Notes: generated from the sequence alone by a model not told the origin. A DNA stretch of 64,000 nt from Hyphomicrobiales bacterium (GCA_025359045.1 JANYHN010000008.1:62001-126000); one strand, 5' to 3'. Shown: positions 43,709-52,688, counted from the stretch's first letter. Numbers and translations: made by a program.

Positions 43709-45481
43709 CTAAACCAGAGCCTTGCCCTTGGCATCAATAGCGCTGCCCACTTCTTCATCTGAAACATCCGCACCCAGCAACATTTCATTATGCGCTTTGC
43801 CAGACGGAATCATCGGGAAGCAATTGGCCAGATTTGCAACGCGGCAATCGAAGATGACCGGATGCGGCGAAGCGATCATCGCTTTTATGGCATCATCGAG
43901 CTCGCCCGGTTTTTCGCAGCGCAAGCCTACACCGCCATAAGCTTCAGCAAGTTTCACAAAATCTGGAAGCGCCTCGGAATAGGATTCGCTCAAGCGATTG
44001 CCGTGCAGCAATTGCTGCCATTGGCGCACCATGCCCATATATTGATTGTTCAAAATAAAAATCTTGATCGGCAGTTTATATTGAATCGCAGTCGAGAATT
44101 CTTGGATGGTCATCTGCACTGATGCATCGCCAGCAATATCAATCACCAGTGATTTAGGATGCGCCGCTTGCACACCAACTGCGGCAGGCAGGCCGTAGCC
44201 CATGGTGCCAAGGCCGCCCGATGTCATCCAGCGGTTTGGCTCTTCGAAGCGATAAAATTGCGCCGCCCACATTTGGTGCTGGCCCACTTCAGTGGTGATA
44301 TAAGTGTCCATGTCCTTAGTCAGCGCAAACAGCCGCTCGATTGCGTATTGCGGCATGATCACGTCTTTGTTGCTGCGATATTTGAGCGAGTCAACAGACT
44401 TCCATTTGCCAATCTCAGCTTTCCAAGACGACAAAGCTTTATGATCGAGCGTATGCTTGTGCTTTTTCCACGATGCAATCATCGCTTCCAAGGCAGCCGC
44501 CACGTCAGCAATCACAGGTACAGCCACGCGCACAACTTTATTGATTGATGATGGATCAATATCGATATGGATCTTCTTGGAGTTGGGAGCAAAAGCATCA
44601 AGGCGCCCGGTGATGCGGTCATCAAAGCGTGCGCCCACATTGATCATCACATCGCAATCATGCATGGCCATGTTGGCTTCATAAGTGCCGTGCATGCCGA
44701 GCATGCCCAGCCATTCTTTGCCGGATGCTGGATATGCGCCAAGGCCCATCAAGGTGGATGTGATGGGAATTCCTGTCAGCTCAACAAATTCACGCAGCAA
44801 TTTGGAAGCGCGTGGGCCAGAATTGATCACGCCGCCGCCTGTATAGAAAAGCGGCTTCTTGGCGGTGGCCATCAAAGCCACAGCGGCTTCGACGGACGCC
44901 ATATCAGGCTGAGTTTTGGGCTGGTATGATTTTACGATCACGCCAGTTTTGGGTGTGTATGTGCCTTTGGCGAACTGAACATCCTTCGGAATATCAACAA
45001 CCACTGGTCCGGGCCTGCCAGTCATGGCCACATAAAACGCTTCATGCATAATGCGCGCGAGATCATTCACATCCTTCACCAACCAGTTCTGTTTGGTGCA
45101 AGGCCGCGTTATACCAACAGTATCGCATTCTTGAAACGCGTCAGAGCCGATCAGATGGGTGGGCACCTGACCGGTGAGCAACACCATGGGGATTGAATCC
45201 GCCAAAGCGTCCATCAATCCCGTCACGCAATTGGTGGCACCCGGGCCAGAGGTGGCCAACGCCACGCCGCAAAGACCGGTGGAGCGAGCATAGCCTTCAG
45301 CCATATGGGTTGCCCCCTGCTCATGGCGCACCAGAATGTGCTTAACCTTGTCCTGCTGAAAGAATTCATCATAAATCGGCAGAACCGCACCACCAGGATA
45401 GCCAAACACATGCTTCACGCCATGTTCAGCCAAGGCCCGCAAAACCATTTCAGCGCCGGTCATCATCATATCTTCAGCCAT
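43709..45481 (-). CDS. ilvB: Acetolactate synthase large (catalytic) subunit
   Basis: Thiamin-diphosphate and FAD enzyme of 590 residues that makes acetolactate and acetohydroxybutyrate. The cofactor-activating glutamate lies in HEQGATHMAEGYAR, the FAD region in GARFDDRITGRLDAF, and the metal/TPP motif in GDASVQMTIQEF ending ILNNQYMGMVRQWQ. The ATG at 45481 has GAGGA 8 bases upstream. The ilvB-ilvN pair is preceded by a leader peptide ORF and a canonical terminator, so both subunits respond to branched-chain amino acid supply by attenuation. Confidence 0.97.
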   Translation of the reverse strand: MAEDMMMTGAEMVLRALAEHGVKHVFGYPGGAVLPIYDEFFQQDKVKHILVRHEQGATHMAEGYARSTGLCGVALATSGPGATNCVTGLMDALADSIPMVLLTGQVPTHLIGSDAFQECDTVGITRPCTKQNWLVKDVNDLARIMHEAFYVAMTGRPGPVVVDIPKDVQFAKGTYTPKTGVIVKSYQPKTQPDMASVEAAVALMATAKKPLFYTGGGVINSGPRASKLLREFVELTGIPITSTLMGLGAYPASGKEWLGMLGMHGTYEANMAMHDCDVMINVGARFDDRITGRLDAFAPNSKKIHIDIDPSSINKVVRVAVPVIADVAAALEAMIASWKKHKHTLDHKALSSWKAEIGKWKSVDSLKYRSNKDVIMPQYAIERLFALTKDMDTYITTEVGQHQMWAAQFYRFEEPNRWMTSGGLGTMGYGLPAAVGVQAAHPKSLVIDIAGDASVQMTIQEFSTAIQYKLPIKIFILNNQYMGMVRQWQQLLHGNRLSESYSEALPDFVKLAEAYGGVGLRCEKPGELDDAIKAMIASPHPVIFDCRVANLANCFPMIPSGKAHNEMLLGADVSDEEVGSAIDAKGKALV

Positions 45482-45532
45482 AGACTCGTCCTCTTCCGTA
45501 TGTCTCTCTAACGTCAATCCGCCCAATAAAAA

Positions 45533-45551
45533 AGGCCCCTGAGAGGAGCCT
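45533..45551 (-). terminator. ilvB attenuator terminator
   Basis: On the minus strand AGGCTCC pairs with GGGGCCT around TCTCA and is followed by TTTTTTATT. It is 51 bases before the ilvB ATG. The alternative upstream structure pairs CGCGCATCACC of the leader ORF (45594-45604) with GGTGTTGCGCG (45558-45568) with one mismatch. Confidence 0.85.
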
Positions 45552-45581
45552 GTTTTCCGCGCAACACCATGATCCCGGAGG

Positions 45582-45632
45582 TTAACCCCCAGAGGTGATG
45601 CGCGACCGGACGACGACGAGAGTGTTTTTCAT
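45582..45632 (-). CDS. ilvL: ilvB leader peptide (leaderless ORF)
   Basis: A 16-residue ORF, MKNTLVVVRSRITSGG, with Leu, three consecutive Val and Ile codons, the end products of the pathway. No ribosome-binding site is present, and the ATG lies 7-8 bases after the -10 box at 45640-45645, so the transcript should start at or next to the AUG. Ribosome position on this ORF would decide between the terminator and the alternative pairing downstream. Confidence 0.82.
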   Translation of the reverse strand: MKNTLVVVRSRITSGG

Positions 45633-45639
45633 GGGCGCA

Positions 45640-45668
45640 TTGATATGGGGGGATAGCGGAAACGTCAA
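45640..45668 (-). promoter_or_regulatory. ilvB operon promoter
   Basis: On the minus strand TTGACG (complement of 45663-45668), 17 bases, TATCAA (complement of 45640-45645). The predicted start falls at about 45632-45634. Confidence 0.7.
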
Positions 45669-45911
45669 GCCCCTTTAGAATGTTTGGGGGTTTTCAAAGT
45701 CCTCCCAGCCCTGTGCCATCGTCACAGCCGTCGGAGTTTCGACACATGAGAGTGCAAGAAGCGTTTTAATCTGTTTCTCAAACTAAACCACAGATGCACA
45801 TTAATGTTGGCGCGACCGAAATTAAAGTACTAGGTTTGTGAGTTATCTGAACTTGGCTTGTTCATTCGTTCAGCACTATTGCATGTCGAGATACTGAATT
45901 GGAGAAGTCTT

Positions 45912-46241
45912 ATGCCCAAGACCCCATTTGTCCATTCGGCCCTCATTTTGTTTCTTGTTTGCGCCCCAGCGCATGCAGACGGGATTGATGTGTTGCGAGG
46001 GAAATTTGCTTTTGATTGGTTCCATGATCCTGCCAAGGCAAAATGTGTTAAAGTTGATGGTAAATTGCTGAGTGACTTTAAATCATCGCATTATCATTGC
46101 GATTTGAAGGCGAATACAAACTCGTCTTCGGGTGCGAGCAGCCGCACTTGCACGCAAATACCCCACGACAAGGAATATCTCATCTTTGATACCAAGCGCG
46201 CTTGCGATGAAGAGCGGGATACACAAGCTTCAAATGAATAA
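45912..46241 (+). CDS. Small secreted cysteine-containing protein
   Basis: A 109-residue protein. The ATG at 45912 follows GGAGAAG and starts a signal peptide (VHSALILFLVCAPAHADG). The mature part of about 90 residues has cysteines at KAKCVKVDG, YHCDLK, RTCTQIP and RACDEE, enough for two disulfides. I recognise no family. It is the first of several small secreted proteins between ilvB and miaA. Confidence 0.65.
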   Translation: MPKTPFVHSALILFLVCAPAHADGIDVLRGKFAFDWFHDPAKAKCVKVDGKLLSDFKSSHYHCDLKANTNSSSGASSRTCTQIPHDKEYLIFDTKRACDEERDTQASNE

Positions 46242-46253
46242 AGTCAACATAAC

Positions 46254-46943
46254 TCACTGACCAGATGGCCACTCAAAGGACATGATCATTTTACCCTCTA
46301 AAGATAGCGCTTGCCGTGCGGTGAGCACCATGTTGCAGTAGACGCCTTCAACTTTTGCATCCTCGCCATAGAGTGGTGCCCCATTGGCATAGACTACTTC
46401 ACAAGTGGCATCGCGCCATGGAATCCAAGCTGTTTGCACTTCGCGCAAATGTTTTGCCTCTGCTTCATCACGTGCTTTTGTTAGCTCATCTACTTTTTTT
46501 GAGCTTGCGGCAGTTTTTTCTCGGTAGCTCGCATTTAAACGTGCGTCCCAAACTTCACTTTCCCGACCATAGCACGCCATCATTCCAATTGTCCCACCAG
46601 TGTCATTCTCCAAGCACGCAGCTGCGACGATGCCGATGCAATTTTCAGACGCAAATTTCGGTTTACTCTGTGCCGCAGCTTCAAGATAGGCTTCAGGTCC
46701 GGTTTGCTCCGCGTCTTTCGCCTCCTCAGTTTCTGGCGCTACTATCTCGGCTTCTTTTTGCTGCCGCGCATTTAGCTCTTCGCGCTTGGCATCAACAAAA
46801 TCGAGACAGGCCTTCACGGCTGCGGCATCATTGGCAGCATAATCCTCAGATGACTGCTCCGCGGCCACATTTTTAGAAAGTGTCATTTGCGGGAAGCTGA
46901 AAACAAATGCTGAAATAACAAGGGTCTTTAAAATACGAGACAT
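46254..46943 (-). CDS. LprI/DUF1311-family secreted protein
   Basis: A 229-residue secreted protein with a signal peptide and an LprI-type domain. The characteristic block starts MACYGRESEVWDARLN, continues with a charged helix and ends VQTAWIPWRDATCEVVY and CNMVLTARQALSLE. Cysteines pair across the domain. LprI of Mycobacterium tuberculosis inhibits lysozyme. The N-terminal 110 residues are a glutamate/alanine-rich addition of their own, with EAEIVAPETEEAKD. AGGAG precedes the ATG. Paralogue of the gene at 48623. Confidence 0.82.
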   Translation of the reverse strand: MSRILKTLVISAFVFSFPQMTLSKNVAAEQSSEDYAANDAAAVKACLDFVDAKREELNARQQKEAEIVAPETEEAKDAEQTGPEAYLEAAAQSKPKFASENCIGIVAAACLENDTGGTIGMMACYGRESEVWDARLNASYREKTAASSKKVDELTKARDEAEAKHLREVQTAWIPWRDATCEVVYANGAPLYGEDAKVEGVYCNMVLTARQALSLEGKMIMSFEWPSGQ

Positions 46944-47097
46944 GGATTTGCTCCTAAATTTTATGTGCCTTTGGATTAGCTTGCCCGACCTGAACGAGTT
47001 CTGAACGCGCAGCCGAGCGGAGATTCATCTTTAAGGCTTAAACAGTCTTATGACCAACATTTGATCTGAGCCTTGTTCTGCTGCAATCTGGTGATTG

Positions 47098-47880
47098 ATG
47101 GATTCCTTAAAGCCCTCTCCAATGAAACGCGGGTTAAAGCGGCCCCACAGGTGGACTGTGGTTCGGCAGCTTCGCATGCTCACGTCGCATCGCAGGACGG
47201 CTCGGTCAGACCGCACTCTCGCAATCATGTTGGCCTTCGTGGCGGGTTCGGCAAACGCTGGCGGATTTATACTGCTTGGCAGTTACACTTCGCACATGAC
47301 AGGATATTTGTCACAGGCGGCTGACCAGTTGGTGCTCAGCAATTATGCCATGGTGTTTACGGCAATTCTGGCGATAGGCCTGTTTACTTTTGGCGCGGCA
47401 CTTTCAGCGATCGTGATCAATTGGGCGCGCGGCTATCAGCCTCGACTGCAGTATATTTTGCCACTGGCACTTCAAGGTATCAGTTTTTTGGCATTCTCTA
47501 TCATTGGTCGCGGCGATAATTATGCTGGCAACGGCCATCTCATTGGTTTGGGTCTATTGTGCTTTATCATGGGATTTCAAAACGCTACGATCACCAAAAT
47601 TTCGCAATCTCGTATCCGCACAACTCACGTTACGGGTATGGTCACTGACGTTGGCATTGAACTCGGGCGTTTTGTTTTCAACTATCTTTTTCAACGTCCC
47701 CGCATAATGGCAGACGCCAACAAATTGTTGCTGCTTTTACAGCTATTGGGGATGTTTTTTATTGGCGGTGTCATTGGTGCATTTGGATTTGGACTTATTG
47801 GATTGAGTTTTTCTATGGGCGTAGGTTTTCTACTTCTGCTCTCTGCCATAATTCCGATTGTGGTCATGAACCGGAAATAA
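47098..47880 (+). CDS. DUF1275 (YoaK-family) membrane protein
   Basis: An inner-membrane protein of up to 260 residues with about six helices, beginning LAIMLAFVAGSANAGGFILLGSYTSHMTGYLS, which is diagnostic for the DUF1275/YoaK family, and with GFQNATITKISQSRIRTTHVTGMVTD in the middle. The start is uncertain. The ATG at 47098 is taken, but ATGs at 47122 and 47176 are also in frame and the basic N-terminus (KRGLKRPHRW) is unusual. Function unknown; a transport role is likely. Confidence 0.82.
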   Translation: MDSLKPSPMKRGLKRPHRWTVVRQLRMLTSHRRTARSDRTLAIMLAFVAGSANAGGFILLGSYTSHMTGYLSQAADQLVLSNYAMVFTAILAIGLFTFGAALSAIVINWARGYQPRLQYILPLALQGISFLAFSIIGRGDNYAGNGHLIGLGLLCFIMGFQNATITKISQSRIRTTHVTGMVTDVGIELGRFVFNYLFQRPRIMADANKLLLLLQLLGMFFIGGVIGAFGFGLIGLSFSMGVGFLLLLSAIIPIVVMNRK

Positions 47881-47882
47881 AC

Positions 47883-48503
47883 TTACCCCTCAACCTCCAT
47901 TCCAACCACAATCAGCACCTGATAATCCTGCTTTTTGCAACCACCAACGGGCGGCATGACAGCACCGGGAAATACCGGGAAATTTTCTTGGTCGGCGTGC
48001 TCAGGCGTGCATGAATTAGCCGACGCTGGCGTATAGCGCGCGGCGCGGCAGCCGAGGTGTGTAACGTCATAAAGTGTGGCGCCGTTGCTCAATTCCCAGT
48101 GCTGAATGCCGTCTGCTCCTTTGGGGTGGACAGTTAAAATGGCCGTCGCATCACGATTTCCCGTCACCACATATTTACCTGGCACGATAGGGAATGTGGG
48201 TTGCTCCATGATAAGGCCATGCTCTTCCAGCCACCAGTCTGTGCTATCAAACTTCCAGCCGCGCGGAGCTATCCCACCCGCGTTTTTCAGATTGGAATAT
48301 CCAGTTAGCCTGACGCCGCGAGGGCCCGGATCAACTGGCCACAGGCCCCAGGTTTCAGCGCCAATACCAGATTTGGCTGTGGAGTCTCCCAGAGCTGCGA
48401 TATATTGCGTGGGAATGCGTTTTATGATGGTTTCGGCGGGAGATGAATCAGACATCAACAGAAACGCTGCAACTATCTGCGATAACCGAAATACTTTGTT
48501 CAT
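47883..48503 (-). CDS. Secreted protein of unknown family
   Basis: A 206-residue protein with a short hydrophobic signal (VFRLSQIVAAFLLMSDSSPA) and a mature region rich in glycine, proline and tryptophan. It contains AETWGLWPVDPGPRGVRLTGY and, close to the C-terminus, FPGAVMPPVGGCKKQDYQVLIVVGMEVEG. Two cysteines (LGCRAA, NSCTPE) lie near the end. I recall similar hypothetical proteins from Hyphomicrobiales but no function. It ends convergently 2 bases from the DUF1275 gene. Confidence 0.6.
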   Translation of the reverse strand: MNKVFRLSQIVAAFLLMSDSSPAETIIKRIPTQYIAALGDSTAKSGIGAETWGLWPVDPGPRGVRLTGYSNLKNAGGIAPRGWKFDSTDWWLEEHGLIMEQPTFPIVPGKYVVTGNRDATAILTVHPKGADGIQHWELSNGATLYDVTHLGCRAARYTPASANSCTPEHADQENFPVFPGAVMPPVGGCKKQDYQVLIVVGMEVEG

Positions 48504-48622
48504 GGCTGTCTACTTTCTTAACGAAGCCTTTCAACGGAATCTACCACAGTTTGGTTCAGTTGTGTGCGCACTGGCTAATCCCTGAGGTTTTGATAGAATT
48601 CAATTTTAAGGGATTCTCGAAA

Positions 48623-49036
48623 ATGAAAGCAATTTGGGTTCTAGGAATTTGTCTTGCGGTGTTTGCACCTAGCGTCGCTTTTGCTGAACTCTGCGATAAC
48701 CCCGTTACTCAATCGGACATGACTTATTGTGCGGGATGGCAATTCAAGAAAGATGATGCCGGATTAAACGATGTCTATGGCCGTCTCAAAGAAAACTATA
48801 GCGAAATTCCCTCCGCAAAATCTGCTCTCACAAAAGCCCAGCGCGCATGGGTAGCGTTTCGAGATGCGGAATGTAAATTGGAAGCGGTGGGCGAAGAAGG
48901 CGGAACAGCGCAGCCTATGATTTATAATCAGTGTCTGTCGCGGCTCACTACGCTCCGTATTGAGCAACTGCAAAAAAGATTGGATTGCCAAGAAGGTGAT
49001 CTAACCTGCATTGCGGCAGGCGACGCTGCAAACTGA
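48623..49036 (+). CDS. LprI/DUF1311-family secreted protein
   Basis: A 137-residue secreted protein. The signal peptide is MKAIWVLGICLAVFAPSVAFA, then the compact LprI domain: DMTYCAGWQFKKDDAGLNDVYGRLKENY, AQRAWVAFRDAECKLE, YNQCLSRLTTLRIEQL. It is close to typical length for the family and lacks the acidic extension of the paralogue at 46254. AAGGGA lies upstream of the ATG. The stop is 1 base before the start of the EamA transporter gene, so they are probably co-transcribed. Confidence 0.85.
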   Translation: MKAIWVLGICLAVFAPSVAFAELCDNPVTQSDMTYCAGWQFKKDDAGLNDVYGRLKENYSEIPSAKSALTKAQRAWVAFRDAECKLEAVGEEGGTAQPMIYNQCLSRLTTLRIEQLQKRLDCQEGDLTCIAAGDAAN

Positions 49037-49037
49037 T

Positions 49038-49922
49038 ATGCCCACATCGTTGACACGTGTTCATTTTCTGCTGGCTCTTGCAATTGTTGCAATATGGGGC
49101 AGTAATTTTGTGGTGATCAAGCTCGCCCTTAATCATTTGCCGCCACTGCTGTTTGCAACGCTGCGCTTTGCGTTAGTGGTTTTTCCTTTAGTGTTCTTTA
49201 TCAAGCGCCCGCAAGTGTCTCTGCTCAACCTTGCGAGCTATGGCGTATTGATCGGGGCGGGGCAATTTGGTCTTATGTTCATTGCCATGAAGGGCCACAT
49301 CAGTCCCGGCATCACATCGCTGGTCATTCAGTTACAGGTTTTTGTGACAATTGGAATTTCGGTTTTGCGCGGCTCTGAACGTTTGCGCGGATATCAATAT
49401 GTTGCACTCGGATTGGCGGTTCTGGGGCTGGCCAACATTGCGCTATACGGCGGCGGAAGTGCAACACCGTTGGGTTTATTTCTGGTTATTTGCGCCGCAA
49501 TCAGTTGGGGCATCGCCAACATCATCAACCGGGCGGCAGGCAAGATTGATATGCTGGCCTATGTGGTGTGGGCGGCAATATTTGCCGTTCCACCGCTATT
49601 AGTTTTGTCGTTGATCTTTGAAGGATGGCGAGCGGATTTGCAGGGATTGCAACAAGCAGACTTTATGTCTTGGGCGGCCGTGATTTGGCAATCTGTGGCC
49701 AACACGATGTTTGGTTATGGCGCTTGGGGGTGGTTGCTATCGCGTTATCCAGCTGCAACGGTCACGCCAACAGCACTCTTGGTGCCGGTTTTTGGTATGA
49801 GCACGTCGGCATTTTTTCTGGGTGAAGGGCTCGAACAGTGGAAGCTTGCCGCGGCGGGGTTGGTTCTCGGTGGCCTAGCACTCAATCTCTTTTGGCCACG
49901 GTTTTATTCGCAAATCCGGTAA
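49038..49922 (+). CDS. EamA/DMT-family exporter
   Basis: A ten-helix drug/metabolite transporter of 294 residues. The start ATG at 49038 is just after the LprI-family stop. It has the repeated EamA halves: LAIVAIWGSNFVVIKLAL with LPPLLFATLRFALVVFPL, and LFLVICAAISWGIANIINRAAG. It resembles E. coli EamA (cysteine/O-acetylserine exporter). The last 19 bases overlap the end of the convergent extensin-like gene. Confidence 0.87.
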   Translation: MPTSLTRVHFLLALAIVAIWGSNFVVIKLALNHLPPLLFATLRFALVVFPLVFFIKRPQVSLLNLASYGVLIGAGQFGLMFIAMKGHISPGITSLVIQLQVFVTIGISVLRGSERLRGYQYVALGLAVLGLANIALYGGGSATPLGLFLVICAAISWGIANIINRAAGKIDMLAYVVWAAIFAVPPLLVLSLIFEGWRADLQGLQQADFMSWAAVIWQSVANTMFGYGAWGWLLSRYPAATVTPTALLVPVFGMSTSAFFLGEGLEQWKLAAAGLVLGGLALNLFWPRFYSQIR

Positions 49923-50902
49923 GTTCCGCTCTTTCCATGTTGGCCCAAATCAAAGTGGAAATGGCTAGCATGAGCTTCGTTCGCACCGGGGCCCAACACC
50001 GTAGTAAAATATGTGCAAGCTGAATGGCGAATCGTGGAAAGAACGAGATAGTCTTTGTTCAGAGAAGAAATTGCATCTTTCACCAGAAAGATGCGCCCAT
50101 CTGCTAATTGAATGCGCTCGATGTCGACAGCGTTTCCCAATGCGTGTTCGCTCATTTTCGCCGACGAATCTCCGTTTCGCCCGCGGCAGACAAAGCCAGG
50201 TCCTGTGTAGAGTTTTGAAATTTGCGACTTTGCTTGCGAAGCGACGGTGGGAATAGCACTGTCATGAATGAAATTGATAAATTGCAAAGCAAAGCCGCAA
50301 TTCAGATTAGGTTGATCGGGAAACTCCAGCTTCTGGCCATTCAAAGTGTAGGACTTGAGCCGCACGGGATTGATGATGACGCAACTGCCCTGCTGTTCAT
50401 AGGTGGGATTTGGCGTGAAGCTGACATTGAATTTGTTCAGCGCGGCTTGGCAAGCTGTTGCATCGGAAAGTAGCACGGGCGCAGGTAAATGAATGGGCGG
50501 CGGCGATGCAGCCTTTGGCTGGGGAGCTATATTCTTGGGCGGTACTGGGGGCGCTGGTGGGATGACAGGTTCCGGCGGAATTGGCTCAGGCGCAACATCA
50601 ATCACTGGTTCTGGCGGAATGACTTCAGTTTCCACAGGTTTTTCACGCGGGATTGGCGGCTTTGGTTTGATCTGAATTACAGGTGTGACGGGAGTTTCAG
50701 TTCTCTGCGGAACAGGTTTTTCAACAATTGGACTTTTTGTTTTTTTATGTTTGCAGCTTTTGGATTTGACCGCTTTACATAATGTTCTTTCGACGTTGCG
50801 TAGAGCAGATTCAATTGGGTTTCTAGCCAAAACATGTGGGCTCACGGAAACAAATGCGATTAAACCCAACACACCAACACGAATGCAAACATTTAGTTTC
50901 AT
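49904..50902 (-). CDS. Extensin-like peptidoglycan hydrolase domain protein
   Basis: A 332-residue protein with a signal peptide, a lysine/proline-rich linker (about 50-145) and the C-terminal extensin-like domain of about 185 residues. Key features are MSEHALGNAVDIERI and HASHFHFDLGQHGKSGTYRICE, which hold the histidine and aspartate zinc ligands. Such domains are distant relatives of M15/VanY-type D,D- or L,D-endopeptidases. The proline linker would reach across the periplasm. Its 3' end overlaps the EamA gene by 19 bases. Confidence 0.85.
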   Translation of the reverse strand: MKLNVCIRVGVLGLIAFVSVSPHVLARNPIESALRNVERTLCKAVKSKSCKHKKTKSPIVEKPVPQRTETPVTPVIQIKPKPPIPREKPVETEVIPPEPVIDVAPEPIPPEPVIPPAPPVPPKNIAPQPKAASPPPIHLPAPVLLSDATACQAALNKFNVSFTPNPTYEQQGSCVIINPVRLKSYTLNGQKLEFPDQPNLNCGFALQFINFIHDSAIPTVASQAKSQISKLYTGPGFVCRGRNGDSSAKMSEHALGNAVDIERIQLADGRIFLVKDAISSLNKDYLVLSTIRHSACTYFTTVLGPGANEAHASHFHFDLGQHGKSGTYRICE

Positions 50903-50946
50903 TTGGTAATGCTAAGCTGATTTGATCTTGATGCAAAATAAAAAAT

Positions 50947-51807
50947 CTAAGTCTGCCACGCTTTCATCTGGCCCCTGAACCACGTTAATTGGCGTTTGAT
51001 AAAGTTGCGGGTCGCAGTTTTGGCTTTTGTTTTTGCTTCGTCGAGGGTGATTTCACCTTTGAGGTGGGCGAGAAGTTCGGGAACACCGATGGCTTTCATC
51101 AACGGCTGCGCTGGGTCAATATCTGGAAGGGACTGAACTTCGGCAATAGCGCCCTGCTCCAACATGTAATCAAATCTTCTTTCGGCTCTGGCATAAAGTT
51201 CTTCTCTTGGCACATTCATAAACACACGTTCAATGTTCGCACCTTGCAATATGGATTCGTGCTGGGCCTGTTTCTGCCAATCTATCAGAGGTTTACCTGT
51301 GCTTTCGAAGACCTCAAGTGAACGTATCAAACGCTGTCGATCGGCGGCATTGAGACGAGCGGCGCTTTGGGCGTGTCGCCTTTCTAGTTCCGCATAGAGA
51401 TTGCCATCGAAGTTGCGCCATTTCTCGCGTATGATCGGATCAATTGCTGGCAGCTTGGCGAGGCCCTGCTCCAGCGCGGTAAAGTACAGACCGGTGCCAC
51501 CGCAAATAATCGGTAGCTGCCCATTATTCCAGCAACTTTTAATTTCACTTTCTGCTTGCGCAAGCCAAATAGCGGTGGAGAAATCATCGGCACCGCTAAT
51601 GTGGCCAAAAAGCCTATGCGGAACTATAGCCTCCTCCACAGTCGAGGGCCGCGCTGTGATGATGCGGAGCTCTTTATACACCTGCATCGAGTCGGCATTG
51701 ATAATCACCCCACCCCGCGCCTGCGCTTGGGCCATGGCTAAAGCAGACTTGCCGCTGGCTGTTGGGCCTGCAATAAGCAGCACAGATTTTTCAAATTTGA
51801 GTGGCAT
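50947..51807 (-). CDS. miaA: tRNA dimethylallyltransferase
   Basis: Adds a dimethylallyl group to A37 of tRNAs that read UNN codons. The 286-residue protein has the P-loop GPTASGKS (14-21), the DSMQVY motif (39-44) with the catalytic aspartate, GGTGLYFTAL and the C-terminal TATRNFIKRQLTWFRGQ. It is near the lower length limit of the family. The ATG abuts the ATG of serB on the opposite strand (CATATG). In Hyphomicrobiales miaA and ilvB usually lie close; here 5.4 kb separates them. Confidence 0.95.
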   Translation of the reverse strand: MPLKFEKSVLLIAGPTASGKSALAMAQAQARGGVIINADSMQVYKELRIITARPSTVEEAIVPHRLFGHISGADDFSTAIWLAQAESEIKSCWNNGQLPIICGGTGLYFTALEQGLAKLPAIDPIIREKWRNFDGNLYAELERRHAQSAARLNAADRQRLIRSLEVFESTGKPLIDWQKQAQHESILQGANIERVFMNVPREELYARAERRFDYMLEQGAIAEVQSLPDIDPAQPLMKAIGVPELLAHLKGEITLDEAKTKAKTATRNFIKRQLTWFRGQMKAWQT

Positions 51808-52674
51808 ATGGATTCCGTACTTGTTCTCATAGCAGCGCCGGGCAGCAGCGCAATCAATTCTAGTGTGATTGAAACTCTACGCAGTTTTGGTGGTGCGCCC
51901 TATTGGCTAAGTATTGGCGATGCTGCAGAAGTGAAACCATTTGAGGGGATGCAGGGGTTTTTGGAATTTTTAAAAGCGCAACCAATTGATGCCAACCTCG
52001 TTCCACTGGCAAACCGCCGCAAGAAATTTTTGATTGCGGATATGGATTCAACCATGATCCATCAAGAATGCATTGATGAATTGGGGGTGATGGCGGGTGC
52101 GGGCGATCACATCAAAGAAATAACAGCTCGGGCTATGCGCGGTGAATTGAATTTTGAAAGCGCTTTGAAAGAACGCGTTGGCTTGCTAAAGGGACTTAAT
52201 GAAACTGTGATAGCGCAATTGATCCGTGAACGGATCACTTTCATGGAGGGTGGCAAAACGTTGCTGGCAACGATGAAGGCCAATGGCGCTTATGCTGCGC
52301 TGGTGTCAGGTGGGTTTACGGCTTTCACCTCGCATGTGGCGATAGCATTGGGATTCGATGAAAATCATGCCAACACATTGCTTTTTCACGATGGCAAACT
52401 CACAGGCGAGGTGGCGATGCCTATTCTTGGCAAAGAAGCAAAAGTGGAATCGCTAAAGCGCATTTGTTCCGAGCGCGGTATCTCACAAGATTATGTGGTC
52501 GCCGTCGGTGATGGTGCAAATGACATCCCCATGTTGCTAAAGGCCGGAATGGGTGTGGCACTTCATGCCAAACTAAAGGTGCAAGAGGCAGCAAAATTCA
52601 GCATCAATCATGGTGACCTCACGGCGTTGCTTTATTTGCAAGGTTATATGAAGAGCGAGTTTGTGTTTGGATGA
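51808..52674 (+). CDS. serB: Phosphoserine phosphatase
   Basis: Final enzyme of serine synthesis, 288 residues. The HAD motif I is DMDST (Asp78 nucleophile, Asp80 acid), followed by IHQECIDELGVMAG, motif II in VSGGFTAF, and motif IV GDGANDIPML. The N-terminal 70 residues form the ACT-like domain of long SerB proteins. The start codon touches miaA on the other strand, so the 5' untranslated region lies inside the miaA coding region. Confidence 0.95.
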   Translation: MDSVLVLIAAPGSSAINSSVIETLRSFGGAPYWLSIGDAAEVKPFEGMQGFLEFLKAQPIDANLVPLANRRKKFLIADMDSTMIHQECIDELGVMAGAGDHIKEITARAMRGELNFESALKERVGLLKGLNETVIAQLIRERITFMEGGKTLLATMKANGAYAALVSGGFTAFTSHVAIALGFDENHANTLLFHDGKLTGEVAMPILGKEAKVESLKRICSERGISQDYVVAVGDGANDIPMLLKAGMGVALHAKLKVQEAAKFSINHGDLTALLYLQGYMKSEFVFG

Positions 52675-52688
52675 TTTCGAATTGCTGC

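Noticed and set aside
45858-45911. Upstream extension of the small secreted protein at 45912
   Set aside because: It would place 18 residues before a good signal peptide and swallow the GGAGAAG ribosome site.
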